64,000 nt of DNA, taken from assembly GCA_028821475.1 (NCBI GenBank), contig JAPPGB010000083.1, forward strand, positions 1 to 64,000. The letters are read 5' to 3'. Made by a program: the position numbers and the translations under genes. Origin of the DNA: Spirochaetaceae bacterium. GTDB taxonomy: Bacteria > Spirochaetota > Spirochaetia > SZUA-6 > Bin103. Numbering within the stretch: position 1 is the first letter of the stretch; each line of letters begins with the position of its first letter. Positions 7,027 through 16,116 of this stretch are shown piece after piece. Below the pieces are notes generated by a model that was not told where the DNA came from, did not search any database, and saw only the letters and a list, made by a program, of their open reading frames with translations.

Positions 7027-8829
7027 ATGACTTCAAGACTGTTGGTGCTGGCACTGGCGTTTGCGCTGGTGGCGGCTGCCGTTCCGTTTGCCGGCGGTGA
7101 GGAGGAAACCGAGACCACCTCCGCCGAGCCTCGCGAGATGGTGGAGGATCCCACCACCGGCAAGATGCTGCTGGCGCCGCGCTACGGTGGGTCGATCAGC
7201 TATGCCGCGGTCGGGTCGCCGCCGAGTTCCGACACCTGGTTCACCCACCACTCCAACAACGCCATCAATGGTGTCAACGAGAGTCTGGCCATCGGCGACT
7301 GGGGCATCGACCGGGACGTATTCGCCTACGACACCGATGTCATCCCGGTCTCGGTGATGACCGGTCAACTGGCCGAGAGCTGGACCATGCCCGACGACGT
7401 CACCGTGGTGTTCACCATCCGCGACAACGTGTTCTGGCGCGACCGGCCGCCGACCAACGGCCGCCAGCTCACCGCGCACGACATCGCCTACAACTGGCAA
7501 CGCTACTTCGGGCTCGAGCAGTTCGCCGAGCAGGGGATTTCGCCCTCGCTGGGCGCAGGATACGAGGGCAGATACGAGTCGATTACCGCCACCGACGACC
7601 GCACCGTGGTGTTCAAGCTGACCCAGCCGCGGCTCGACCCGCTGTATGACATCTTCTTCCAGCTCAGCCGGTCGATCTACGCACCCGAGGTGATCGAGGA
7701 GCACGGCGACGTGCAGGACTGGCGCAACAACGTCGGCACCGGCCCGTTCGACCTGGTCGAGTGGGTCGAAGAGAGCCTGATGGTGTGGAACAGGATCGAC
7801 GACTACTGGGGCTTCGACGAGAAGTTCCCGGACAATCGCCTGCCCTACATCGACGAGGTGCGCGGCATCTTCATGAAAGAGCCGGCGGCCCGGCTCGCGG
7901 CGATCCGCACCCGGCAGGTCGATCACCTCGGCAGCCCCGGCAACACCCAGATCAACTCGGTCGACGACTTCAATTCGCTGCGCGAAAGCAACCCCGAGTT
8001 GCAATTCTTCCGGCGCGTGTTCCGCTGCGAGACCTGCATTGGATTCAACATCGGCAACGAGCCGTTCGACGACATCAACGTACGCCGCGCCATGCAGATG
8101 GCGTTCGACCTTGAAGCCATGAACAACGACTTCTTCGACGGCCAGGCCGACTGGGTGCCGGAGGGGAGGATCGGCCGCGGCGCCAAGGCCGGGTACTTCA
8201 CCCCGTTCTCGGAGTGGCCCGAAGAGATCGCACAGTACTACCGCTACGATCCGGAGCGCGCCGAGCAGTTGCTCGACGAGGCCGGCTACCCGCGTGGGGA
8301 GGATGGCATCCGGTTCCGGACCCACTATGACGTGTGGGAGGGCCGCCCACTGCCGTTCTTTGACCTGCAGGTCGCCTACTGGCGCGACATCGGCGTCGAG
8401 GTGGAAGTGCGGCCGCACGATGGCGCCACCCTGGTACCCCTGATTCAGAGCAGGGCGTATCAGGGCATGTCGGGGCGCGAGTTGGGCACGTTTACCGGCA
8501 ATCCGCTCGGTTCGCTGCACGTTGTCGCCTATACCGACGCCACCTGGAACGCCCCCGGGATCGATGATGCGAAGATGAATGCGCTGCTCGACGCGGCCGC
8601 GGAAACCACCGACCTGGCGGAGCACCAGCGGCTGGTCAAGGAGGCGGACCTCCACTTGATCGCCAACCACTGGTACGGCTGGTCGCACCGGCTGCCGCAG
8701 ATCTTCGTGTTCCAGCCGTGGATCGTCGGCCACAGCGGCGAGTTGCAGCTCGGCAGCATGGAGCGCGGACCGGTGATGATGGCGCGCCTGTGGATCGACC
8801 AGGAGTTGAAGGACGAGTACGTCAAGTAA
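7027..8829 (+). CDS. ABC transporter solute-binding protein, family 5, copy 2
   Basis: A 600-residue paralogue of the preceding gene, with its own signal peptide (MTSRLLVLALAFALVAAAVPFAGG) and the same acidic linker and SBP_bac_5 fold. RBS AAGGAGGAG lies just before ATG 7027. Differences from copy 1 are concentrated in the mature N-terminus and the C-terminal lobe (for example QSRAYQGMSGRELGTFTGN versus QSGAYEGMSGRESGFFTAD), the half that closes over ligand, so the two may bind different molecules yet use the same permeases. It ends 102 bp before the permease genes. Confidence 0.9.
   Translation: MTSRLLVLALAFALVAAAVPFAGGEEETETTSAEPREMVEDPTTGKMLLAPRYGGSISYAAVGSPPSSDTWFTHHSNNAINGVNESLAIGDWGIDRDVFAYDTDVIPVSVMTGQLAESWTMPDDVTVVFTIRDNVFWRDRPPTNGRQLTAHDIAYNWQRYFGLEQFAEQGISPSLGAGYEGRYESITATDDRTVVFKLTQPRLDPLYDIFFQLSRSIYAPEVIEEHGDVQDWRNNVGTGPFDLVEWVEESLMVWNRIDDYWGFDEKFPDNRLPYIDEVRGIFMKEPAARLAAIRTRQVDHLGSPGNTQINSVDDFNSLRESNPELQFFRRVFRCETCIGFNIGNEPFDDINVRRAMQMAFDLEAMNNDFFDGQADWVPEGRIGRGAKAGYFTPFSEWPEEIAQYYRYDPERAEQLLDEAGYPRGEDGIRFRTHYDVWEGRPLPFFDLQVAYWRDIGVEVEVRPHDGATLVPLIQSRAYQGMSGRELGTFTGNPLGSLHVVAYTDATWNAPGIDDAKMNALLDAAAETTDLAEHQRLVKEADLHLIANHWYGWSHRLPQIFVFQPWIVGHSGELQLGSMERGPVMMARLWIDQELKDEYVK
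7399..7959 (+). repeat. 561-bp direct repeat, copy 2
   Basis: Partner of 5432-5992, in the same orientation 1967 bp downstream. Recombination between the copies would delete one binding-protein gene's worth of DNA and leave a chimeric but in-frame gene. Confidence 0.85.
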
Positions 8830-8931
8830 ACGCGTCGCCTTCAGGGGCATGACGCCGCGGTGGGATGACGGCAGGGCCGTCACTCCGCTGCGGCGTCGAT
8901 AGCTCAGTCGTAAGACGCGGAAGCGCACGCC

Positions 8932-9888
8932 GTGCGAGCCTATATCATCCGCAGACTGCTGCTGATCATCCCCACCCTGCTGATCCTGAGCGCGCTGGTG
9001 TTCCTGTCGGTGCGCTTCATTCCCGGCGACGTCATCGACGCGCTGGAGTCACGGATGGACTACCTGGCCGAGCCGCTCGACCGCGCCGCGCTGGAGCGGG
9101 TGCTCGGCCTCGACAAGCCGGTGCACGTGCAGTACCTGCTGTGGCTGCGCGGCATCTTCCTGCACGGCACGCTGGGCAACTCGCTGCTCGGCAAGGACAC
9201 CGTGGAAGCGAAGATCTGGACCCGCGCGGGGCCGACCTTCCAACTGGGCCTGATGTCCCTGGTCATCGGCATGGTGATCGCGCTGCCGGTGGGGGTGTAC
9301 TCGGCGATCCGCCAGGACACCGCGGCCGACTACGCGGGCCGCACCATCGCCGTGCTGGGGCTGGCGACGCCCAACTTCTGGCTCGCGATCATGGTGATCA
9401 TCTACCCGGCGCTGTGGTGGAACTGGGCGCCGCCGATCCTGATGGTCAAGTTCCTGGATGACCCGTGGGAGAGCCTGGGCGTGTTCCTGATCCCGAGCAT
9501 CATCCTGGGCACCGCGATGTCGGCCGGCACCATGCGCTTCACCAGGACGATGATGCTGGAGGTGCTGCGCCAGGACTACGTGCGCACCGCCTGGGCCAAG
9601 GGCCTGCGCGAGCGCCTGGTGATCGTCCGGCACGCCATCAAGAACGCCATGATCCCGGTGGTGTCCGCCATCGGGCTGTCGCTGCCGCTGCTGGTGGGCG
9701 GCTCGGTGATCATCGAGAACATCTTCAACCTGCCCGGCATGGGGCAGCTCATGCTGATCGCGCTGTCGGACCGGGACTACCCGATCGTGTCCGGAGTCAA
9801 CCTGTTCTTCGGGGTCGGCGTGGTGCTGATCAACCTGCTGATCGACCTGGTCTACGTCTACCTGGACCCGAGGATCCGCTACGCGTAG
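8932..9888 (+). CDS. ABC peptide-type transporter permease (DppB/OppB family)
   Basis: A 318-residue inner-membrane protein with the DppB layout: first helix in YIIRRLLLIIPTLLILSALVFLSVRFIPGD cut here into N-terminal RRLLLIIPTLLIL and FIPGD, a long periplasmic loop, then five further helices. The cytoplasmic coupling motif is EVLRQDYVRTAWAKGL, which contacts the ATPase. The C-terminal PRIRYA is typical. GTG start. It forms the channel with the next gene. Confidence 0.92.
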   Translation: MRAYIIRRLLLIIPTLLILSALVFLSVRFIPGDVIDALESRMDYLAEPLDRAALERVLGLDKPVHVQYLLWLRGIFLHGTLGNSLLGKDTVEAKIWTRAGPTFQLGLMSLVIGMVIALPVGVYSAIRQDTAADYAGRTIAVLGLATPNFWLAIMVIIYPALWWNWAPPILMVKFLDDPWESLGVFLIPSIILGTAMSAGTMRFTRTMMLEVLRQDYVRTAWAKGLRERLVIVRHAIKNAMIPVVSAIGLSLPLLVGGSVIIENIFNLPGMGQLMLIALSDRDYPIVSGVNLFFGVGVVLINLLIDLVYVYLDPRIRYA

Positions 9889-9897
9889 TGCGCCGGC

Positions 9898-10881
9898 ATG
9901 AGTGAGACCGGAACAGCGGCAACGCCGCCGGCGAGCCCGTCCGCAACGAGCATGGAGGCTCCGCGCCGGCGGTCGCCGTTCGCGCAGTTCTTCGCACGGT
10001 TGATCAGGGAGAAACCGCTCGGCGCGGTGAGCGGCGGGGTGGTCCTGGTCCTGATCGTGGTCAGCATCTTCGCGACGCAACTGGCGCCGTACGACATCCA
10101 CGAGGTCAACGCCAAGAACCGGCTCAAGGGGCCGTCGGCCGAGCACCTGCTGGGCACCGACCACGTCGGCCGCGACTTCTTCAGCCGGGTGCTGCTCGGC
10201 GCCCGCCTGTCGCTGTTCGTGGGCCTGAGCGCCACCGCGCTCAACGTGCTGGTGGCGCTGCTGATCGGCGGCGTGTCCGGCTACCTGGGCGGCAAGCTGG
10301 ACTTGATGATGCAGCGCTTCGTGGACGCCTGGATGGCCTTCCCCGGCCTGCTGCTGCTGCTCACCATCATGTCGATCGTGGGGCGCGGCCTGCCGCAGGT
10401 GATCATCGTGCTCGGCGTCAGCGGCGGCATCGTCGGCTCCCGCGTGGTGCGCGGCGCGGTGATCGGGGTCAAGGAAAACATCTACTTCCAGGCGGCCGAG
10501 GCGATCGGCACCCGCACCGGCAGCACCCTGCTGCGCCACGTAATCCCCAACATCGCGCCGATACTGGTGATCATCTTCAGCATCAACATCGGCGGCGTGA
10601 TCATCAGCGAGGCCTCCCTGAGCTTTCTCGGCTTCGGGCTGCCGATCGAGATACCGAGCTGGGGCGGGCTGTTGAGCCGCGAGGGACGCCGCTACATGGA
10701 GCAGGCGCCGCACCTGGCGCTGTGGCCGGGCCTGTGTCTCACCGTCACGGTATACGCCATGAACAACTTCGGCGATGCCGCTCGCGACCTGCTGGACCCG
10801 CGCCTGCGCGGCGGCGCCGGTACCAACTACGGAGGATTCCGCGGCAACCGGCGCGCCGCGGGCGCCCCGGCCGGCCGGTGA
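9898..10881 (+). CDS. ABC peptide-type transporter permease (DppC/OppC family)
   Basis: A 327-residue membrane protein with the OppC N-terminal domain (RLIREKPLGAVSGGVV), the HLLGTDHVGRDFFSRVLLGAR signature of the family split around the first periplasmic loop, and the coupling motif YFQAAEAIGTRT. It starts 9 bp after the upstream permease. No ATP-binding genes follow, so the importer must borrow ATPases encoded elsewhere. A second, broken relative of this gene lies at 16117-16390. Confidence 0.92.
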   Translation: MSETGTAATPPASPSATSMEAPRRRSPFAQFFARLIREKPLGAVSGGVVLVLIVVSIFATQLAPYDIHEVNAKNRLKGPSAEHLLGTDHVGRDFFSRVLLGARLSLFVGLSATALNVLVALLIGGVSGYLGGKLDLMMQRFVDAWMAFPGLLLLLTIMSIVGRGLPQVIIVLGVSGGIVGSRVVRGAVIGVKENIYFQAAEAIGTRTGSTLLRHVIPNIAPILVIIFSINIGGVIISEASLSFLGFGLPIEIPSWGGLLSREGRRYMEQAPHLALWPGLCLTVTVYAMNNFGDAARDLLDPRLRGGAGTNYGGFRGNRRAAGAPAGR

Positions 10882-11012
10882 GTGCCGGCAGCCGACCAGT
10901 TCACCACCTGATCACCGGCCGCCATCAGCCACCGCCGGCGCCCTCGCGCCCTACCCGCCCCCGAACGCTGCCCGCGTCCGTCCTGACTGCCGGCCACCGA
11001 TGGGCTCACGCC

Positions 11013-12737
11013 ATGACCGCCGGCCGGCACCGGCCACCACAGGCATGCCTACGCCCAAACCGCATCCGGGCGCTGGTGGCGGTTGTCCTGGCCGCCGCCG
11101 CTGTCGCGCCGGTCGCCGCGGAGGCGCCGGCCACGCGGTTCCGCGATGCCACGCCGGGCTCCGGCATCGCCTTCGAGAGCGGCATGCGCGGCATCGACGG
11201 CTTTGCGTTCGTGGACCTGATGGCCCGCACCAGCGCCGCCGCCGGCGACTACGACGGCGACGGCGACGTCGACCTGTTCATCGTGCGCGGCGACATCGGC
11301 CCCAACCTCCTGTACCGCAACGACGGCGGCCTGCGGTTCACGGACGTGGCGTCGGCGGCGGGACTCGCCTTCACCCGCCCGCCGGCGGACAACTACCGCC
11401 ACGCCGGGCCGACGTTCGCCGACATCGACGGCGACGGCGACCTTGACCTGTTCGTCGGCGGCCTGCAGGGCGACCCGTCCCGGCTGTACCGCAACGACGG
11501 CGACGGCACGTTCAGCGACGTGACCCGGCACTCCGGACTCGACGCCATGAGCGCCGAGCAGACCTTCTCGGCGGCGTTCGGCGACTACGACCTGGACGGC
11601 GACCTCGACCTGGCGCTGGCGCACTGGGGCACGGCGCGGCCCGCCATCCTGTACGTGCGCGAGACCTCCCGCGGCCTGTTCACCGAGCACCTGTGGCGCA
11701 ACGACAGCGACGCCCACGGCATCCGGTTCACCCGGGTCAGCGACGCGGCCGGCATCGCGGCCACCATCCTGACGCTGCCCGATCCCGAGGAGCCGTTTCC
11801 CGACGGCCACCCCTCCCTCGGCCGCGACTGGACCTTCACGCCCACCTTCGCCCGCATCGACGGCGACCGCTACCCCGACCTGCTGTTCGTGGCCGACTTC
11901 AACCGCTCACAGGTGTTCCTGAACAACCGCGACGGCACCTTCCGCAACGTCACCGACCCGGCCGTACTGATCGACGACCACGGCATGGGCTCGGCGGTGG
12001 CCGACTTCGACAACGACGGCGACCTCGACTGGTTCGTGACCAGCGTGTACTACGGCGGGCCCGGCGAAACGCCGGACCCGTTCCGCGGCAACCGCCTGTA
12101 CCGCAACGACAGCGGCGTGTTCGCCGACGCCACCGATGCCGCCGGCGTGGTGGACGGCGGCTGGGGCTGGGCTGCCTGCGCCATCGACTTCGACAACGAC
12201 GGCAACCTGGACATCTACCACACCAACGGCTGGATCAGCCTGGGCAGCTACGAGGCGGACTACACCGCGGACCGGTCGCGCGCCTTCGTGGGACGTGGCG
12301 ACGGCACCTTCACCGACCGCGCCACAGCGCTGGGGCTCGACGACAGCGAGTTCGGGCGCGGCGCGGTATGCGCCGACTTCGACAACGACGGCGACGTCGA
12401 CATCCTGCTGCTGCACGAGTCGGCGACCCTGTGGGAGAACCTGACCACCGGCGCCAACTACCTGCGCGTCCTGCTGCGCGGGATACCGCCCAACACCGAG
12501 GCGGTGGGCGCCCGCATCAGCGTGACCACCGCCACCGCAGCCGGGCCGCGCACCCGCATGCGCGAGCTGATCCTGGGCAGCAACTACCTGTCGCAGAACC
12601 CGCTGCTGCAGGTGTTCGGCCTCGGCGCCGCCACCGAGTGCGACGTCGAGGTGGAGTGGCCGGACGGCCGCCGCACCGCCCTGCGCGGCGTCTCAGCCGG
12701 CCAGACGCTGCACCTCACCCACCCCGCCCTCCTCTGA
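11013..12737 (+). CDS. Secreted FG-GAP/VCBS repeat protein with ASPIC/UnbV domain
   Basis: About 574 residues. After a hydrophobic export segment (ALVAVVLAAAAVAPVAA) come six or more calcium-binding integrin-like repeats, seen as DYDGDGDVDLF, DIDGDGDLDLF, DYDLDGDLDLA, DFDNDGDLDWF, DFDNDGNLDIY and DFDNDGDVDIL. These should form a beta-propeller. The last 100 residues are an ASPIC/UnbV domain (GARISV...EWPDGRRTALRGV). ATG 11013 puts the signal peptide near the N-terminus; frames starting earlier overlap the permease gene. Probably an extracellular or surface ligand-binding protein; the ligand is unknown. Confidence 0.85.
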   Translation: MTAGRHRPPQACLRPNRIRALVAVVLAAAAVAPVAAEAPATRFRDATPGSGIAFESGMRGIDGFAFVDLMARTSAAAGDYDGDGDVDLFIVRGDIGPNLLYRNDGGLRFTDVASAAGLAFTRPPADNYRHAGPTFADIDGDGDLDLFVGGLQGDPSRLYRNDGDGTFSDVTRHSGLDAMSAEQTFSAAFGDYDLDGDLDLALAHWGTARPAILYVRETSRGLFTEHLWRNDSDAHGIRFTRVSDAAGIAATILTLPDPEEPFPDGHPSLGRDWTFTPTFARIDGDRYPDLLFVADFNRSQVFLNNRDGTFRNVTDPAVLIDDHGMGSAVADFDNDGDLDWFVTSVYYGGPGETPDPFRGNRLYRNDSGVFADATDAAGVVDGGWGWAACAIDFDNDGNLDIYHTNGWISLGSYEADYTADRSRAFVGRGDGTFTDRATALGLDDSEFGRGAVCADFDNDGDVDILLLHESATLWENLTTGANYLRVLLRGIPPNTEAVGARISVTTATAAGPRTRMRELILGSNYLSQNPLLQVFGLGAATECDVEVEWPDGRRTALRGVSAGQTLHLTHPALL

Positions 12738-12778
12738 TCCACAATCCGCCGGCACGGTTGTCATCCTGACGCGGTGCG

Positions 12779-13075
12779 TCAGTCGGAGAGGCCCATGCAG
12801 AACGCGAGTGCTCGATTGAGACCGACCAGGTCGGCGCGGTCCAACCGTCCGATCCGGTCGCCGATCTTCCCACGTCGGACGGTCACCGGTTTGTCGGCCA
12901 TGATCTGCGACCTGCGGCGCAATCCGTTCAGCCCGGACGGATCGATGGTCACTCGAAGAGTCGGGCACGTCGCGGAGGCTGAGCGGAGGCTGCCGTGTCG
13001 GTTGACACGAACGCTGGCGCTGTGCCAGTCCTTGTGAGGGTCCTTGTCGTGATCTCGTGAGACCAGCACTTCCGC
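12779..13075 (-). pseudogene. Remnant of a MazF/PemK toxin gene
   Basis: On the minus strand, the frame ending at 12779 reads NGLRRRSQIMADKPVTVRRGKIGDR and IGRLDRADLVGLNRALAFCMGL, the C-terminal half of MazF/PemK mRNA interferases. Farther upstream VLVSRDHDKDPHK resembles the early VLVVS strand of the family, but the RGEVWLVD start region is missing and no antitoxin is adjacent. The piece overlaps the 5' end of the CoA-transferase gene. It fills most of the 320-bp gap between neighbouring genes. I read it as a decayed toxin. Confidence 0.65.
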
Positions 13076-15501
13076 TTCGATACATGAAGGTCGTCGACCT
13101 CGCCGGTGGCGCGGCCGCGTCCATCGGTCGAGACCTCGCGGCATTGGGCGCGCGGGTGGTGCGCGTTGAACCACGTGGCGGCCACCATGACCGGACGGCG
13201 GCGCCAGTCGTTGCCGGACTGAGCGTAGACTTCGCAATCCGCAACCTGGGCAAGACCAATGTCGAGCTTGATCTTGGCGATCCGGAGGATCGGACCGCAT
13301 TCCGGGCCTTGCTCGCCGAGGCGGATCTTCTCATCGAATCGACGCGCCCCGGGTCTGCCGAGGCCGCTCAATTGGGCGCGGTCCGCATCGCCGCACAGCA
13401 CCCGACGCTGGTCATCCTGTCCGTGAGCGACTTCGGGCAGACCGGTGCGTACGCCCGGTGGCAGGCGACGGCGCCGGTGCTCGATGCGCTCGGCGGCGGG
13501 CTGGCGCGCTCGGGACTTCCCGGGCGCCCGCCGCTCCTGCCGCCCGGCAACCTTGCGATTGAATGCGCACTCGCTCAGGCGGCGTACGTCGCTGTTCTGG
13601 GCTACGTCAACCGTCTGAAGAGCGGCCACGGTGACCACATTGATTTCTCGCTGATGAAGGGGGCGAGCCAGACGCTCGATCCGGCATTCGGCATCTACGG
13701 AAGCGCGACATCCGGTATCCCGCCGAGCGAAGCGCCCCGCGGCCGTCCGGAGGTCGGGTTCATGTATCCCATCGTGCCCTGCGCGGATGGTGCCGTGCGC
13801 ATTTGCGTACTCGCGCCGCGCCAATGGCAGGGCATGTTCCGATGGATGGGGAGCCCTCCCGAGTTTGCCGACCCCTCGTTCAATGACCTGGTCACGCGGT
13901 TCGACAATCCGGAGCTGATCCCGGCCATCGGACGTTTCTTTGCCGGCCAGACGCGCGCCGACCTGGAACGGCACGGCCAACGCGCCGGCGTGCCGATTGC
14001 GGCCGTGCTCGACGTCGACGAGGTGTTGCGAAGCGACCAGGTCATCGCGCGCCGAGCCTTGGTCCCGGTCGAAATCTCCCCCGGACACTCGGTGCCGGTG
14101 CCCAATGGCATGATCGAGATCGACGGGGCGCGCGCCGGCTGCCGTCCCGCGGATTCGGCTGCCCCACCCGCAACGCCTGCTCCGCGCAAACCGGAAGTGC
14201 CGCGCTGGCCGTTTGCGGGCGCGCGCCCGCTGTCGGGGCTCCGCGTGCTCGATCTCGGCGTGATCGTGGTCGGCGCCGAACAGTCGCGCCTGCTGGCCGA
14301 TCAAGGGGCTGACGTCATCAAGATCGAGAACAGCGCCTACCTGGACGGCACCAGGCGGAGCCGTGACGGCAGCCCCGTGTCGCTGCCATTCGCCGCCGGC
14401 CACCGCAACAAGCGCGGGCTGGGCCTCAATCTGCGTGACCAGAGAGGCAAACGGCTGTTCCTGAAGCTGGTGGCGCAGAGCGACGTGGTCATGACCAATT
14501 TCAGGCCCGGCACGATGGACTCGCTCGGGCTCGGCTCCGAGGTACTGAGGGCGGTCAATCCCGGCATTATCGTTGCCGACAGCTCAGCCTTCGGGCCGGA
14601 CGGGCCGTGGTCGAAGCGTCTTGGCTATGGGCCGCTGGTACGGGCATCCGCTGGCCTGACCAAGCAGTGGCGTTATCCAGGTGAAGTGGACGGCTTCGGC
14701 GATGCCTCGACCATCTACCCCGATCATGTTGCCGGTCGGGTGGCCGCCACCGGGGTTCTCGCCCTGCTGATCCGCAGGCTGCACACGGGTCGCGGCGGCA
14801 CAGTCAGCACCTCGCAGGCGGAAATCATCCTCAGCCATCAAGCCACCGACATCGCGGCTCGTGCGCTGAACGCCGCAGGCTCCGCGGGCGCGACGATCGC
14901 TGAACAGGTCGCCCACGACGCACCGTGGGGAGTGTTCCCGGCACTCGGCGATGACGAGTGGTGCGTGGTGACGGTGCGTTCCGACGAGGAGTGGCGGGCA
15001 CTGTGCTCGACCATGGGGCGGCCCGATCTCGGTGCCGAGCCCGAGCTTGCCACCAGGGCCGGGAGAGACCAGGCGCGGGCGCGCATCGACGCCCTGTTGA
15101 TCGATTGGCTTGCCACCCGTACCCCGCATGAGGCGATGGAGAGGTTGCAGGCGGCCGGCGTCCCCGCGGCCGCCATGCTCCGCGCGCAGGACGTCCCCGA
15201 TTTTCCGCTGTTCCAGGAGCAAGGATTCCACACCCGCGCCCGCCACCCGCTGTACCGCGAGCCGCTGCTGATGGAAACCGGCCCTGCCCGCTTTTCCCAC
15301 CTCCCCGAGCCGGCGCTGGAACCGGCTCCGGTGCTCGGTGAGCACACGCGGGATATCGCGCGCACGTTGTTGGGCCTGTCCGAGACGGAGATCGAAGAGT
15401 TGATCGAATCGGGGGTGCTCGAACAGGGGGTACCGCAGGTTCCTCCAGTCCGTAACGTCGCCGCCGGCAGCTTGTCTGATCACGCTGTCACGCGAAGTTG
15501 A
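13057..15501 (+). CDS. CoA-transferase family III (CaiB/BaiF), two-domain fusion
   Basis: At 814 residues it is twice the usual length of a CaiB/BaiF CoA-transferase (about 400) and contains two copies of the fold. Domain 1 runs from MKVVDLAGGAAASIGRDLAALGARVVRVE to about residue 350. Domain 2 begins near LSGLRVLDLGVIVVGAEQSRLLADQGADVIKIE, about residue 390. Domain 2 keeps the active-site region with the conserved aspartate-bearing SAFGPDGPW context, domain 1 has VSDFGQTGAYARW. The enzymes move CoA between carboxylic acids. Tandem forms are known in actinobacteria and proteobacteria. GTG 13057 or ATG 13084 are both possible starts. Its 3' end overlaps the convergent DUF5615 gene by 14 bp. Confidence 0.85.
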   Translation: MRPALPLRYMKVVDLAGGAAASIGRDLAALGARVVRVEPRGGHHDRTAAPVVAGLSVDFAIRNLGKTNVELDLGDPEDRTAFRALLAEADLLIESTRPGSAEAAQLGAVRIAAQHPTLVILSVSDFGQTGAYARWQATAPVLDALGGGLARSGLPGRPPLLPPGNLAIECALAQAAYVAVLGYVNRLKSGHGDHIDFSLMKGASQTLDPAFGIYGSATSGIPPSEAPRGRPEVGFMYPIVPCADGAVRICVLAPRQWQGMFRWMGSPPEFADPSFNDLVTRFDNPELIPAIGRFFAGQTRADLERHGQRAGVPIAAVLDVDEVLRSDQVIARRALVPVEISPGHSVPVPNGMIEIDGARAGCRPADSAAPPATPAPRKPEVPRWPFAGARPLSGLRVLDLGVIVVGAEQSRLLADQGADVIKIENSAYLDGTRRSRDGSPVSLPFAAGHRNKRGLGLNLRDQRGKRLFLKLVAQSDVVMTNFRPGTMDSLGLGSEVLRAVNPGIIVADSSAFGPDGPWSKRLGYGPLVRASAGLTKQWRYPGEVDGFGDASTIYPDHVAGRVAATGVLALLIRRLHTGRGGTVSTSQAEIILSHQATDIAARALNAAGSAGATIAEQVAHDAPWGVFPALGDDEWCVVTVRSDEEWRALCSTMGRPDLGAEPELATRAGRDQARARIDALLIDWLATRTPHEAMERLQAAGVPAAAMLRAQDVPDFPLFQEQGFHTRARHPLYREPLLMETGPARFSHLPEPALEPAPVLGEHTRDIARTLLGLSETEIEELIESGVLEQGVPQVPPVRNVAAGSLSDHAVTRS

Positions 15502-15808
15502 TGCTCGCGAGGATTCCACTGTCACCTGCCGCTTCAAGGAGACGCAGCAGAGCCGCACACTCCGCTGCCCTAGTCCTACGGCGTACGATTATTATGATAC
15601 CGGCGTGCGGCCGTTTGCTGGCCAACTCCAAGAAATCGTCCCGATTACACGTCAGCAGGACGAGCTCCCGTCGAGCAGCCAAAGCAAGAACTTGAACATC
15701 TTTTGCGTCGACTGGGAGAACCTCCCGCAGAAGGTTCACCTCATGACCCGCCCTGGCCAGCACTCCTGCGATGGTATCTGGAACGTCGTGATCGAGCAGG
15801 AACCTCAC
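15488..15808 (-). CDS. DUF5615 PIN-like protein, putative toxin
   Basis: A 106-residue protein beginning MRFLLDHDVPDTIAGVLARAGHEV, with LALAARRELVLLTCNRDDFLEL in the middle. This is the DUF5615 (Mut7-C/PIN-like) pattern with acidic residues D6, D8 and N/D in CNRDD as a likely metal site. Its start overlaps the end of the upstream DUF433 gene by 4 nt. DUF433-DUF5615 pairs are widely treated as toxin-antitoxin-like modules, with DUF5615 the presumed RNase; that role is from family context, not shown here. Confidence 0.85.
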   Translation of the reverse strand: MRFLLDHDVPDTIAGVLARAGHEVNLLREVLPVDAKDVQVLALAARRELVLLTCNRDDFLELASKRPHAGIIIIVRRRTRAAECAALLRLLEAAGDSGILASINFA

Positions 15809-16083
15809 TCCGGCCTTTCAATGTCAGCCATTTGTTCAGCTATCCAGAGGTCGATATCAGCCTTGTGGTCCTCATAATAGGCAAGGCACTCGAACACTTG
15901 GGCCCTGGAAACTGGCGGCAACTCCCTGGTTATTTCGTCGACCGTGGCCCCGCTGACGTACAGGCCCACAACGTCATGAACGCCGATACGGGTGGCTTCG
16001 ACTATCGGTCGTCCGGACCGAATCCCCTCAACGGCCACGATGTAGCGGTAGGTCTGTTCTATCACACACTGATAGTATGGCAT
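15805..16083 (-). CDS. DUF433 domain protein, putative antitoxin
   Basis: About 92 residues from the ATG at 16083. It contains the DUF433 core GRPIVEATRIGVHDVVGLYVSGATVDEI followed by a helix FECLAYYEDHKADIDLWIAEQ. DUF433 proteins have a winged-helix-like fold and pair with DUF5615. Another ATG at 16116 lies right at the junction with a broken permease gene, so the shorter form is preferred. Operon with the downstream toxin (4-nt overlap). Confidence 0.8.
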   Translation of the reverse strand: MPYYQCVIEQTYRYIVAVEGIRSGRPIVEATRIGVHDVVGLYVSGATVDEITRELPPVSRAQVFECLAYYEDHKADIDLWIAEQMADIERPE

Positions 16084-16116
16084 TCGGCGTCCGCGTACAA
16101 CGCGCGTCTCTCCCAT

